Origin: Symbiodinium sp. CCMP2592
Taxonomy: Eukaryota; Sar; Dinophyceae; Suessiales; Symbiodiniaceae
DNA length: 64,000 nucleotides
Direction of reading: 5' to 3'
NCBI GenBank assembly: GCA_905221615.1
Contig: CAJNDT010006011.1
Span: forward strand, 1 to 64,000
Shown here in pieces: positions 48,377 to 56,100 of this stretch (positions within the stretch are counted from its first letter, which is position 1; each line of letters starts with the position of its first letter). The translations under genes were made by a program, and so were the position numbers. The notes under the pieces were generated by a model that was not told the origin of the DNA, did no database searches, and was given only the letters and a program-made list of their open reading frames with translations.

Positions 48377-48392
48377 TGGTAGCGGAGCGTGG
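48377..48392 (+). other. Element 4 primer-binding site
   Basis: TGGTAGCGGAGCGTGG, identical over 16 bases to element 2. Confidence 0.85.
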
Positions 48393-48454
48393 CTCCTGGC
48401 TACGCTTCAGCAGAGGACGTGCTTGGTTGTTGCTTGAGAAAAGTGTGAGTGACA

Positions 48455-48628
48455 ATGAGAAGACCAGTGTCTCTGCCAGCCGGTGGGGATGACTCTTCGT
48501 TGTCCAGCTTGGGTGGTGGAAGTCGTGGAAGGAACCGCAGTCCTCCCAGAAGGCCTGCTGACTTGCCTCTGCAGACTCGAGGTCGTTCGCCTTCAAAGGG
48601 CTCGTGCTTCTTCGAGGGCGCCTTCTAG
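48455..48628 (+). CDS. Probable Gag N-terminus of element 4, out of frame with the polyprotein
   Basis: The ATG at 48455 starts MRRPVSLPAGGDDSSLSSLG and continues GRNRSPPRRPADLPLQ, a sensible Arg/Ser-rich Gag start, then stops at TAG 48626-48628. The main frame is +1 to it and becomes Gag-like from about 48600 (RASSRAPSRTSVPQRAP). One missing or extra base near 48600 would unite them. Confidence 0.55.
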   Translation: MRRPVSLPAGGDDSSLSSLGGGSRGRNRSPPRRPADLPLQTRGRSPSKGSCFFEGAF

Positions 48629-51600
48629 GACCTCAGTCCCGCAGAGAGCGCCTACGCCTACCCCGAGTGCGTTTGGTTCACCTACGGCACCACAGCAAGT
48701 GCAACAGCAAGCAACGAGTTCTGGAAGTGCGCCGCAGGCGCAACCTGTGACGCAGTCTCCTGCGCCAACCTCTGGAGCTTTTACTGCTGACGCGGCCTTG
48801 AGTGTGATCCAGGCCCAGTCGAGCCAGATCCAAGCACAGTCTGTTCAGATCAGCGAGTTGATGCAGATTGTGAAGGGTCTTGGAAGACTTCAAGAGCAAA
48901 CTTTGGCTGCAGCTAGCCCTAAGGCTGCAGAAGAGAAGAGTGGTGAAGAGCCTGCTCCAATGGAGGTCGACAAAGACACCGGAGGAGTGAGGCACAACAA
49001 AGCAGAGCAGTACTTGCCAAAGATTCCCATGTTGAACTTTGAGAAGATGGTTTCGCGGTCCAGCGAGATCAACTACTGGACCGAGTTTGTTGAGGGAATC
49101 AGTTCTTGGCTTGCGTTGTTGGACGACTTCTACCCCGTCGAGCTTTACAGGGCGAGCATCACTGAAGAGGTGGTGCGTCAAGACACCTTGGAGAAGGGAC
49201 CAGCTGCGAGAAGCGCAAGGTTCCACAACTTGTTGAAGCAGAGTTTGGGAACGTTCCAGCGTGGACTGGATATCGTTCGCCAGGCAGAGCAGCAGCAGTT
49301 GGGGTCAGCTTGTGGGTACGAGGCCTTCAGAAAGCTGAACCTGGAGTTCGGGATACAGTCCCGGATGGAAGCGAGTGCGATTAGAGAGTCTGTCCTGAAC
49401 TACCGTCCCGGAAAACATCTGCAGCGCCCTTTGGACATTTATCGGGCGGTCGAAGCAGAGCTCTTGAGAACAGACAGGAATTTGAGTTCCTATCCGTCTG
49501 TGCGCCTATCGGAAGCTGAGAAGGTGATGCTCCACTTCAAGTGCATGCCGGAGAACTGCAAGCACTACGTTCTCTTGCACGGGAAGAGTGAGACTCTTGA
49601 GCAGGTCCTTGCGTCGATCAAGTTTTATGACTCCCACCTTCGGCTCATCGGGTATGAGAAGGAGACTGGGAAGGCCGCTTGGACTGAAGAGATGGTGGCT
49701 GCCTTCGAGAAGGGCAAAGGAAAAGGAAAGAAAGGAAAAGGAAAGGAGAAAGGAAAAGACAAAGGCAAGAGCACGAGCCCAGACAAGAAGGGAAAAGGAA
49801 AAGGTGAGAAGGGAAGGTCGCAGTCTGCTTCGCCTACCAAGGGGAAGTGCTTCAACTGCGGTGAGAAGGGGCACTTTGCTCGAGACTGTCCCAAGCCGCG
49901 GAAGAACGAGAATGGTGACGACAAGGCCTCTGCGAAGGCCAAAGCAAAGAGCGCAGCAGCAAAGAGTACAGCGACGACGCCGCAAGTGACGATGACGTTT
50001 TTGGTTGGAGCTTTGGAGCCGCAGCCCGGCCCTTTCCAAGCGCGTGGTCGAGAAGGTTTTCTTTCACAAGGGCATGGTCACGGTGATTTTCCTGAACAGC
50101 GGCATGATCGAGATCTTTTTCATGAAGAATGGCATGTTTCGGGAGATTTTTTACAACAGCACGAAGGGCATGGTCGTTTTGCACAACAGCATGGTCACGT
50201 TGCAGAACAGCATGGTCACGTTGCAGAACAGCATGGCCACGTTGCAGAACAGCATGGTCACGTTGCAGAACAGCATGGTCACGTTGCAGAACAGCAAGAA
50301 CATGGTCAGCTAGCAGCTTTGCGTGGTCACGTTCGCTTTGCAGAAGACACAGGGCATGAGAACGTTGAGCGTGGTCAGTTGTTTCCACAGCATGTTGTCG
50401 AGCAGGTGAACAGCATTGGAGCCTCCACGTTTTCTTTTGAAGAGCAGTGTGCTTGGTTGATAGACTCTGGAGCTTCATGTCACTTGATCGGGGAGGGCAT
50501 GCTAGATGGTGGCCACGTCGAGGTCCTGGAGGAGCGTCCGGTGAGTGTTGAGTGCAGCCTTGCTTCCGGAGAGCCAATAGTTTTGCGTAGGAGAGTTTCC
50601 GTGAGAGCCTGCTTTATCACTGATGTAGAGGGGCTCGTTTGCGCTACTTTGAGTGCTCTCGTTGCGCCAAGCTGCAACCACGCAATCCTCTCTACCGGCC
50701 AAATGGCTCAGAGGGGCTGGCAGGTGTCGATCTGTGCTTCAGGTGTTGTGGTGTCCTTAAGTAACGGCAACCAAGAAGTGAAGCTAGGAACGACAGTTTA
50801 CAGCAACGTTGGCTGGTGCTACAGCATTCCCACAAAGAGCTACAGAAGGGCCTTCTCTGCTGAGATCTCGCTCCCGGGCGATGGACGTGGACTGGGGAAC
50901 GAACTCCGAGGCGGAGGCCGAGGAGGGGATCCCCAGGGCGATGGACTTCGCGAACTACCTCACTGGGGTGGTGAGGGGGACGCTGAGCATCGGGACTTGG
51001 TCGCGGGTGACTACGCCGAAGTCGACCTCGTCGTCGAGCCAGTCAACCTCGCCGCCGGAGGATGTGAGGGAGCCGGGCGGGACACCAATGGTGGAGGAGG
51101 CGACGCCGTTTCCTCTGGATGTGGAGGAGATCGTCGCCCCGCAGGTCTCTGTCACGACAGAGGCACAGGGAGCTCAGGAGCTGGGCGAGGAGATCGCTGG
51201 TCCAGCTGTGAGCCTTACCGCGACGGTCGAGGAGCTCCCGAAGGTTCCAAGGCCGAAGAAAAGGCCTCAACTTCCGGTGTTACCATACCCGGCCACTTCT
51301 CTGACACCACAGGAGACAAGGGCAGAAGTGCAGCCGGTGGCAAAGGCAGCGGCTCTGGGGTGGGGCCTCCATGGCCTCAATCTTCCGAGGCCTCCTCCGG
51401 CGATCGTTTTGAGGCCAAGGTTGGTGGATCTCAATCCCCCGCCATCGCCGCCAGTGGGACCGCTGGTGGAGACGAGGCCGGGGAGACGTCTGCCGGAGCC
51501 GCCAGCAGTTCCGAGAAGGTCGAGGACACCGGTGAGGCGGAGGACCAGGCCGAGAGGATCACGGAGCCCGGCCTCGGAGAGCGATCTGGAGCTCCTGTAG

Positions 51601-54600
51601 GTGCCAGCCCGGAGTTTTATGATGGAAAGGAAAAGAGCGCCGAACCTTCTGATGCGTGGTGGATTGCAAGTGACAGAGATGTGCTTCCTAAGTTCAGCTT
51701 GTTTGAGCATGAGTTGCGGTCGCATGTTCCATACAGCAGTTCCTGCGAAGTGTGCGTGAGAGCTAGGGGTTTGAAGAAAGCCCGCCAAAGGACCGATGTG
51801 CACCAGAACGAGGTACAGCTTGATCAGTTCTGGCATGGGTCGCTGAAGTTCTTGATCATTGTGCATTCTAGGTCTTTTGCCATAGGTTGCGTGAATGGTG
51901 ATAGGCCGAAGGAAGCGATTGTTGCAGACATGTCTCAGTGGCTTTTGCATTTCGGTTTGTCCAACAAAGACTGCCTCTTCACTTGTGACGCTGTGGGTTA
52001 CATGCGTGCGTTGTGGCAGCAGCTCCTGCAGGATCACCCAACATTCCAAGGTACCATCGAGCAGTTCGCAGCAGGCCGTCACGCCCCTGTGGCGGAACGC
52101 GGGGTTCGAGCTTTGAGAGAAGTTGCCAGCGGGATTTTGTTGCAGATGCAGGACAGCTTTGTTGGGTTGAGGAACAATCGGAAAGCCTTTAGCTTGTTGT
52201 TTGCCCATGCTTGCGCAGTGCATAACAGATACAACACCATGTCTGGATCCATGTTGTCGCCTTTGCAGAGACTGAGAGGGAACCAGCACAAAGCACACCA
52301 AACCTACGTTTTCGGTGGGACTGTTCTTGTTGCGCCACCACCAAGCAAAGCAGCAGCAATCACAGGTCGATTTGCGTATGGAGCCTACCTGGGACCTGTT
52401 CTGGGGAAGGCTTCACATTGGGCTTCGATCCAGCTGAGGCCGGGAGAGGTTGAGATCCTGCCATCACCTGCCGTGAAGATGTTGTTGCCAGTGAGATACG
52501 ACCTTGAGTTGCTTGGGTTGCTTGGGAAGAGGTCTGGGAGCATTGTGCATCGACCGCCGCGCTTGCCTGACATTGAGCGTGTCGATGATGAGTTGACCGT
52601 GTTGCCGTTGAGCTTGACTGAAGATGGGAACCCTCCAAAGGATTGGTTGCTTGAGCATGGTCGAACCCGTCGTTGCTTGGCTTGTGAGCGTGGCATGTTC
52701 CATGGAGTGAAACATTCAGTGACCTGTCGGAAGCGTTATCGTGCGTGGCTTGAGGAGCAGCGTGAGAATCAGCCGGCAGCCGCCGGACGACAGGGAGGCG
52801 AGGAACCTTCAGACGTAGTGCCAGAGCCCATTGGGATGGATGATGAGGACCCGAGAGTTGAGGTGGAACTTCCCGATGACTATGATGATGTTGAGGTTCG
52901 GGATCCTTGGATGCCATCGGTTGATGATTATCTCCCCTCTGGGTCACCTCCTTCTGTAGCTTCTGAGGCCGAGCCTTCGGAGGAACAGGGAGAAGCAGAA
53001 GAGGATGAAGCCCGAGGCGTCGGTGAAATCCCGATGGATGTTGATGCATGTTGGTCGGTTGCCTCTTATGATGCACTTGATGCTGTTCCACTTGAGTTTG
53101 CGGAGAACTTTGCTGTTGGAGTCGAGTGTCGGGCGAGCGTGTTTTCGAGCATTGAAGATGATGGTTGGACAGAACTGAAGATGCGTGACCGCATCATCTA
53201 CCTCCAGAAACCTAGTTTCGTGAGGGACGATGCCACTGATAAACCGCTCGATCCCACGAAGACCCGCGAGGGAATGACCAAGGAGATTCGAGCACTCGAT
53301 TCACTTCGAGTTGGAGACGTTGTGACCAAGCGCGAGGCGGATGAGTACTGTCGGGATCATGGGATTCGGATCCTCTCCACTCGGTGGGTTGCGGTGGAGA
53401 AGAAGGACGGAGAAACAAAGGAGGACATCGTGCGTGCCAGAGTGGTCGCACGTGATTACGCCAGCGGTAGTCCTACGGCGGCCGAGCTGGGGATCTCAAG
53501 TCCTACCTCGTCCAATGAAGCGTTCCGGTCCTTCCTTGTTTTCGTCTCTGCGACTGATTCGGACATTGTGCTTGCCGACGTTTCAACAGCCTTCTTGTTT
53601 GCGCTCATTGTGTCGCCTGAGTGTGTGATGCTACCACCAAACATTCGCTTCAGTGACAACTCAAGAGTTTTCATGAAGTTGCGGAAAGCACTTTATGGAT
53701 TGCGATCGGCGTCACTTGCGTGGTACAAGCATCTGAGCGAGCTTGTTAAAGAGATGGGCTTGCATGCGTCGGATACAGAGAAGAGCGTGTTTTCGGGAGA
53801 GTACGAGTTCAAGGGAAAGAAAGTTTGGATGCTTTTGCTTGCTTACGTCGACGATTTGATGATTGCTTGTAAGGACAGAGAAGCAGCACTCAATTTGATC
53901 GAGCGCCTGGGGCGTTCGGTGAAGATCAAGGTCACAGGGATCCTGTCCCGTGACAAGAAGATCGACTTCTTGGGGAGAGTGATCCAGAAAGTTGAATGGG
54001 GGCTCATGTTGGGGCTTCCAGAGGGCTACTTCACTTCGGTGTATGAGTCCTACGGCATAAAACGGGGGAGCCCAACGCCGCCAGATCTTAGAAAAATATT
54101 GGATGAATCCCTGGAGAAACCCGATTCCCAGAAACCGTTGTCCACGGAAGCGGCGACGAAATATCGCTCAGCAGTGGGCAAGATCAGTTGGGCGGGGCAA
54201 ACGAGAATAGACTTGACCTACTTCATCAGTGTTCTGAGCCGAGGCCAGTCAACGCCTTTGGTTGTACATGAAGCCTGCCTTCGGGCTTTCCTCAGGTATC
54301 TGATTTCGGTGGATCACCTCAAACAACTCATGAGTGCCGAGGAGTGTTCTGGAAGGGTCGAAGCTTACGTCGATTCGAACTGGGCCCCCGAACGGAATAA
54401 CGATCGGAGGTCCCTGTCGGGATGTGTTATCCTCGTCGATGGCTTCCCCATCAAGGCATTTACCCGGACACAGACCAGCGTGGCAATGTCGAGCGCAGAA
54501 GCAGAGTTGGTTGCGATCACCGAGGGAGCCAAGGAAGCGGTAGGAGTTGTTGCTTTGGTTCAGCACATCTGGGGAATGTTTCGCACCTGTCAGGAGCCAC

Positions 54601-55625
54601 CCGCGATCTACTCAGACTCGCAAGCCGCCATCAATATTGGATCCATGCATGGTTTGCTTCGTCGAGTCAGGCACATTGATCTTCGCGTGTGTTGGACTCA
54701 GGCTGCGATTCAGGATAAGTTGATCACGTTGTCTTGGGTTCCTGGAGCCCAGAACCCCGCTGATATCTTCACGAAAGCGCTGGGAAAGCCACAAGTGCAT
54801 TGGGAAAAGCTTGGGATCATCGAGCATCTGCCGCGGCAATCTCTCTTGTTGCTTGACCTTGATTTTGATAACGAGGTGCTCTGCACGATGCTTGGAAGAG
54901 TGGTGTCTGCCCCCGTCCTTGAGCGCTTTAGTCGCCAGCTTGACGAGGTGAACCCTTTGAGAAACCGTTGGGTTGTGGTTGAGTTCTGCACCTCAGTGAA
55001 CTCCGGCATGAAGGTTTCTGCCGAGACCTTCAGAGATCTGAAGGTGATTTGCATCACGGAAGAGGAGAATGGACAGTCTGAGGACACTATCGCGTTGACT
55101 CGAAGCTTTATCGTGCGCATGGTTGAACACAAGGTGCGTGTGCTTGTTTGGTCTTCGACCCCGTGCACAGGTGGATGCTTGTGGCAGCATCTTCATATGG
55201 GCAGAGCTGGACACGATGCCCGCCTCAGGAAACTGTGGGGCATCCAGCGCATGCTTTGGAAGAACCTCTGCCTGTTGGTGTCACCAGTTGAAGGGATTAG
55301 TGCCGAGCTTCAGCCGTACTTTGCAGTCGAGTGGCCCAAGACGTGCCAGTACTGGAGTTGGAAAGACGTTAAGAAGATGCTTGCGAGCCGCGAGCGTCCT
55401 GTGATTACCAGCTTCGTTGATGGCTGTGCTGTCGGCATGATTGGAGCAGATGGAGCATTGATTCACAAGCGTTGGCGCGTGGACACCGACTTCGAGCCAC
55501 TTGCTTGCGCGTTGAACAGCATTCGTTGCACCAAGGACCATGTTCATTCAGAGAACTTCAATCTTCGCGAGACGCAGCACTACCCTGTTGCCTTGTGTGA
55601 CAAAGTGTTGCAATCTTTGAAGTGA
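48483..55625 (+). CDS. Element 4 Gag-Pol polyprotein with C-terminal methyltransferase-like domain
   Basis: 2380 codons from GTG 48483; the first ~40 are probably not translated in this frame (see the ATG at 48455). Order: Gln/Ser/Pro part; helical Gag (160-400); CCHC CFNCGEKGHFARDC (456); a His-rich tandem repeat HGHVAEQ (565-600); protease WLIDSGASCH (657); biased stretch (800-1040); integrase H-X4-H-X6-C-X2-C (1076), core Asp (1114), CDAVGY and VAERGVRALRE (1203); reverse transcriptase AYVDDLMIA (1787); RNase H YVDSNWAPER (1962), YSDSQAA (2043); and the extra domain with VVEFCTSVNSG (2165), STPCTGGCLWQ (2223), EWPKTCQYW (2283), KRWRVD (2329) and KDHVHSENF (2350). All catalytic signatures are present despite the LTR damage. 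Confidence 0.92.
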   Translation: MGMTLRCPAWVVEVVEGTAVLPEGLLTCLCRLEVVRLQRARASSRAPSRTSVPQRAPTPTPSAFGSPTAPQQVQQQATSSGSAPQAQPVTQSPAPTSGAFTADAALSVIQAQSSQIQAQSVQISELMQIVKGLGRLQEQTLAAASPKAAEEKSGEEPAPMEVDKDTGGVRHNKAEQYLPKIPMLNFEKMVSRSSEINYWTEFVEGISSWLALLDDFYPVELYRASITEEVVRQDTLEKGPAARSARFHNLLKQSLGTFQRGLDIVRQAEQQQLGSACGYEAFRKLNLEFGIQSRMEASAIRESVLNYRPGKHLQRPLDIYRAVEAELLRTDRNLSSYPSVRLSEAEKVMLHFKCMPENCKHYVLLHGKSETLEQVLASIKFYDSHLRLIGYEKETGKAAWTEEMVAAFEKGKGKGKKGKGKEKGKDKGKSTSPDKKGKGKGEKGRSQSASPTKGKCFNCGEKGHFARDCPKPRKNENGDDKASAKAKAKSAAAKSTATTPQVTMTFLVGALEPQPGPFQARGREGFLSQGHGHGDFPEQRHDRDLFHEEWHVSGDFLQQHEGHGRFAQQHGHVAEQHGHVAEQHGHVAEQHGHVAEQHGHVAEQQEHGQLAALRGHVRFAEDTGHENVERGQLFPQHVVEQVNSIGASTFSFEEQCAWLIDSGASCHLIGEGMLDGGHVEVLEERPVSVECSLASGEPIVLRRRVSVRACFITDVEGLVCATLSALVAPSCNHAILSTGQMAQRGWQVSICASGVVVSLSNGNQEVKLGTTVYSNVGWCYSIPTKSYRRAFSAEISLPGDGRGLGNELRGGGRGGDPQGDGLRELPHWGGEGDAEHRDLVAGDYAEVDLVVEPVNLAAGGCEGAGRDTNGGGGDAVSSGCGGDRRPAGLCHDRGTGSSGAGRGDRWSSCEPYRDGRGAPEGSKAEEKASTSGVTIPGHFSDTTGDKGRSAAGGKGSGSGVGPPWPQSSEASSGDRFEAKVGGSQSPAIAASGTAGGDEAGETSAGAASSSEKVEDTGEAEDQAERITEPGLGERSGAPVGASPEFYDGKEKSAEPSDAWWIASDRDVLPKFSLFEHELRSHVPYSSSCEVCVRARGLKKARQRTDVHQNEVQLDQFWHGSLKFLIIVHSRSFAIGCVNGDRPKEAIVADMSQWLLHFGLSNKDCLFTCDAVGYMRALWQQLLQDHPTFQGTIEQFAAGRHAPVAERGVRALREVASGILLQMQDSFVGLRNNRKAFSLLFAHACAVHNRYNTMSGSMLSPLQRLRGNQHKAHQTYVFGGTVLVAPPPSKAAAITGRFAYGAYLGPVLGKASHWASIQLRPGEVEILPSPAVKMLLPVRYDLELLGLLGKRSGSIVHRPPRLPDIERVDDELTVLPLSLTEDGNPPKDWLLEHGRTRRCLACERGMFHGVKHSVTCRKRYRAWLEEQRENQPAAAGRQGGEEPSDVVPEPIGMDDEDPRVEVELPDDYDDVEVRDPWMPSVDDYLPSGSPPSVASEAEPSEEQGEAEEDEARGVGEIPMDVDACWSVASYDALDAVPLEFAENFAVGVECRASVFSSIEDDGWTELKMRDRIIYLQKPSFVRDDATDKPLDPTKTREGMTKEIRALDSLRVGDVVTKREADEYCRDHGIRILSTRWVAVEKKDGETKEDIVRARVVARDYASGSPTAAELGISSPTSSNEAFRSFLVFVSATDSDIVLADVSTAFLFALIVSPECVMLPPNIRFSDNSRVFMKLRKALYGLRSASLAWYKHLSELVKEMGLHASDTEKSVFSGEYEFKGKKVWMLLLAYVDDLMIACKDREAALNLIERLGRSVKIKVTGILSRDKKIDFLGRVIQKVEWGLMLGLPEGYFTSVYESYGIKRGSPTPPDLRKILDESLEKPDSQKPLSTEAATKYRSAVGKISWAGQTRIDLTYFISVLSRGQSTPLVVHEACLRAFLRYLISVDHLKQLMSAEECSGRVEAYVDSNWAPERNNDRRSLSGCVILVDGFPIKAFTRTQTSVAMSSAEAELVAITEGAKEAVGVVALVQHIWGMFRTCQEPPAIYSDSQAAINIGSMHGLLRRVRHIDLRVCWTQAAIQDKLITLSWVPGAQNPADIFTKALGKPQVHWEKLGIIEHLPRQSLLLLDLDFDNEVLCTMLGRVVSAPVLERFSRQLDEVNPLRNRWVVVEFCTSVNSGMKVSAETFRDLKVICITEEENGQSEDTIALTRSFIVRMVEHKVRVLVWSSTPCTGGCLWQHLHMGRAGHDARLRKLWGIQRMLWKNLCLLVSPVEGISAELQPYFAVEWPKTCQYWSWKDVKKMLASRERPVITSFVDGCAVGMIGADGALIHKRWRVDTDFEPLACALNSIRCTKDHVHSENFNLRETQHYPVALCDKVLQSLK
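50175..50300 (+). repeat. 21-bp tandem repeat encoding HGHVAEQ
   Basis: CAGCATGGTCACGTTGCAGA-type units repeat five to six times almost unchanged between the CCHC knuckle and the protease of element 4. The product is a His-rich tract that could bind metal. The near identity of units indicates recent expansion. Confidence 0.95.
50881..51600 (+). CDS. Overlapping +1-frame ORF in element 4 (239 codons)
   Basis: The ATG at 50881 opens MDVDWGTNSEAEAEEGIPRA; it ends SPASESDLELL-stop. It is +1 relative to the polyprotein, between protease and integrase. It has an acidic start, a short ordered patch (MDFANYLTGVVRGTLSIGTW), a Ser/Thr/Pro part, PRPKKRPQLP, a Pro-rich region (RPPPAIVLRPRLVDLNPPP) and an Arg-rich then acidic end. 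The shortest of the four. The polyprotein frame gives Gly/Asp-rich sequence with no domain look. Confidence 0.6.
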   Translation: MDVDWGTNSEAEAEEGIPRAMDFANYLTGVVRGTLSIGTWSRVTTPKSTSSSSQSTSPPEDVREPGGTPMVEEATPFPLDVEEIVAPQVSVTTEAQGAQELGEEIAGPAVSLTATVEELPKVPRPKKRPQLPVLPYPATSLTPQETRAEVQPVAKAAALGWGLHGLNLPRPPPAIVLRPRLVDLNPPPSPPVGPLVETRPGRRLPEPPAVPRRSRTPVRRRTRPRGSRSPASESDLELL

Positions 55626-55731
55626 GCCCAATACGTCGCGTCCTCAGCTTAGACTCAGAGACGCCGCAGACCCGCAGCTGGTAACCTCGAGCTGAGTGCC
55701 AGTTAGAGTTTCTTTCTTTTAGTGACGAGCC

Positions 55732-56100
55732 ATGGACGAGCTTCTTTGGCTTCTACTTGCCACGGCAACAGTGTCCGCTGCGGTGGCCAGTTTGGTCACT
55801 TGGTGCTTGGTTGCTCCCCGGAAGTCGGTTAGTTTGAAAACGCAAGTCAGACTTGACGATCCGGATGAGTCAGAAGAAGATCTTTCGACAGCTTTGCCTA
55901 CTACAACTTTGGACGAACACAGCAAGTTCTTCCTTTCCTCAGCTGGCAAGACTTTGCACCTCTTTCCAACGTGCCCAGGTCGCCACGCCAGGCTGAAGAC
56001 CTTTCGGGTGTGCATCAATTGCATCAACCGCCTTGATTCTGCACCAACTGTCGGAACGAAGCAACCTCCAAGAGGGGGTAAAGGAATTCGACACCGTTGA
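55732..56100 (+). CDS. Element 4 accessory 3' ORF: membrane segment plus Cys/His motif
   Basis: The ATG is 106 bases after the pol stop and gives 122 residues. Residues 4-28 (LLWLLLATATVSAAVASL…) form a membrane segment or signal anchor, followed by an acidic linker (DDPDESEEDLS). Residues about 62-103 read FFLSSAGKTLHLFPTCPGRH…CINCINRL, matching the element 2 ORF in spacing: Ser-x2-Gly, His, Cys-x-Gly, then CxxC. It crosses the polypurine tract (56069-56078) and ends 22 bases into the 3' LTR. The two ORFs are very diverged outside this pattern, which argues that the pattern is kept by selection. Confidence 0.65.
   Translation: MDELLWLLLATATVSAAVASLVTWCLVAPRKSVSLKTQVRLDDPDESEEDLSTALPTTTLDEHSKFFLSSAGKTLHLFPTCPGRHARLKTFRVCINCINRLDSAPTVGTKQPPRGGKGIRHR

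Noticed and set aside
50175-50300. CRISPR-like direct repeats
   Set aside because: The units are contiguous, 21 bases, multiples of three and in frame with the polyprotein; there are no unique spacers.
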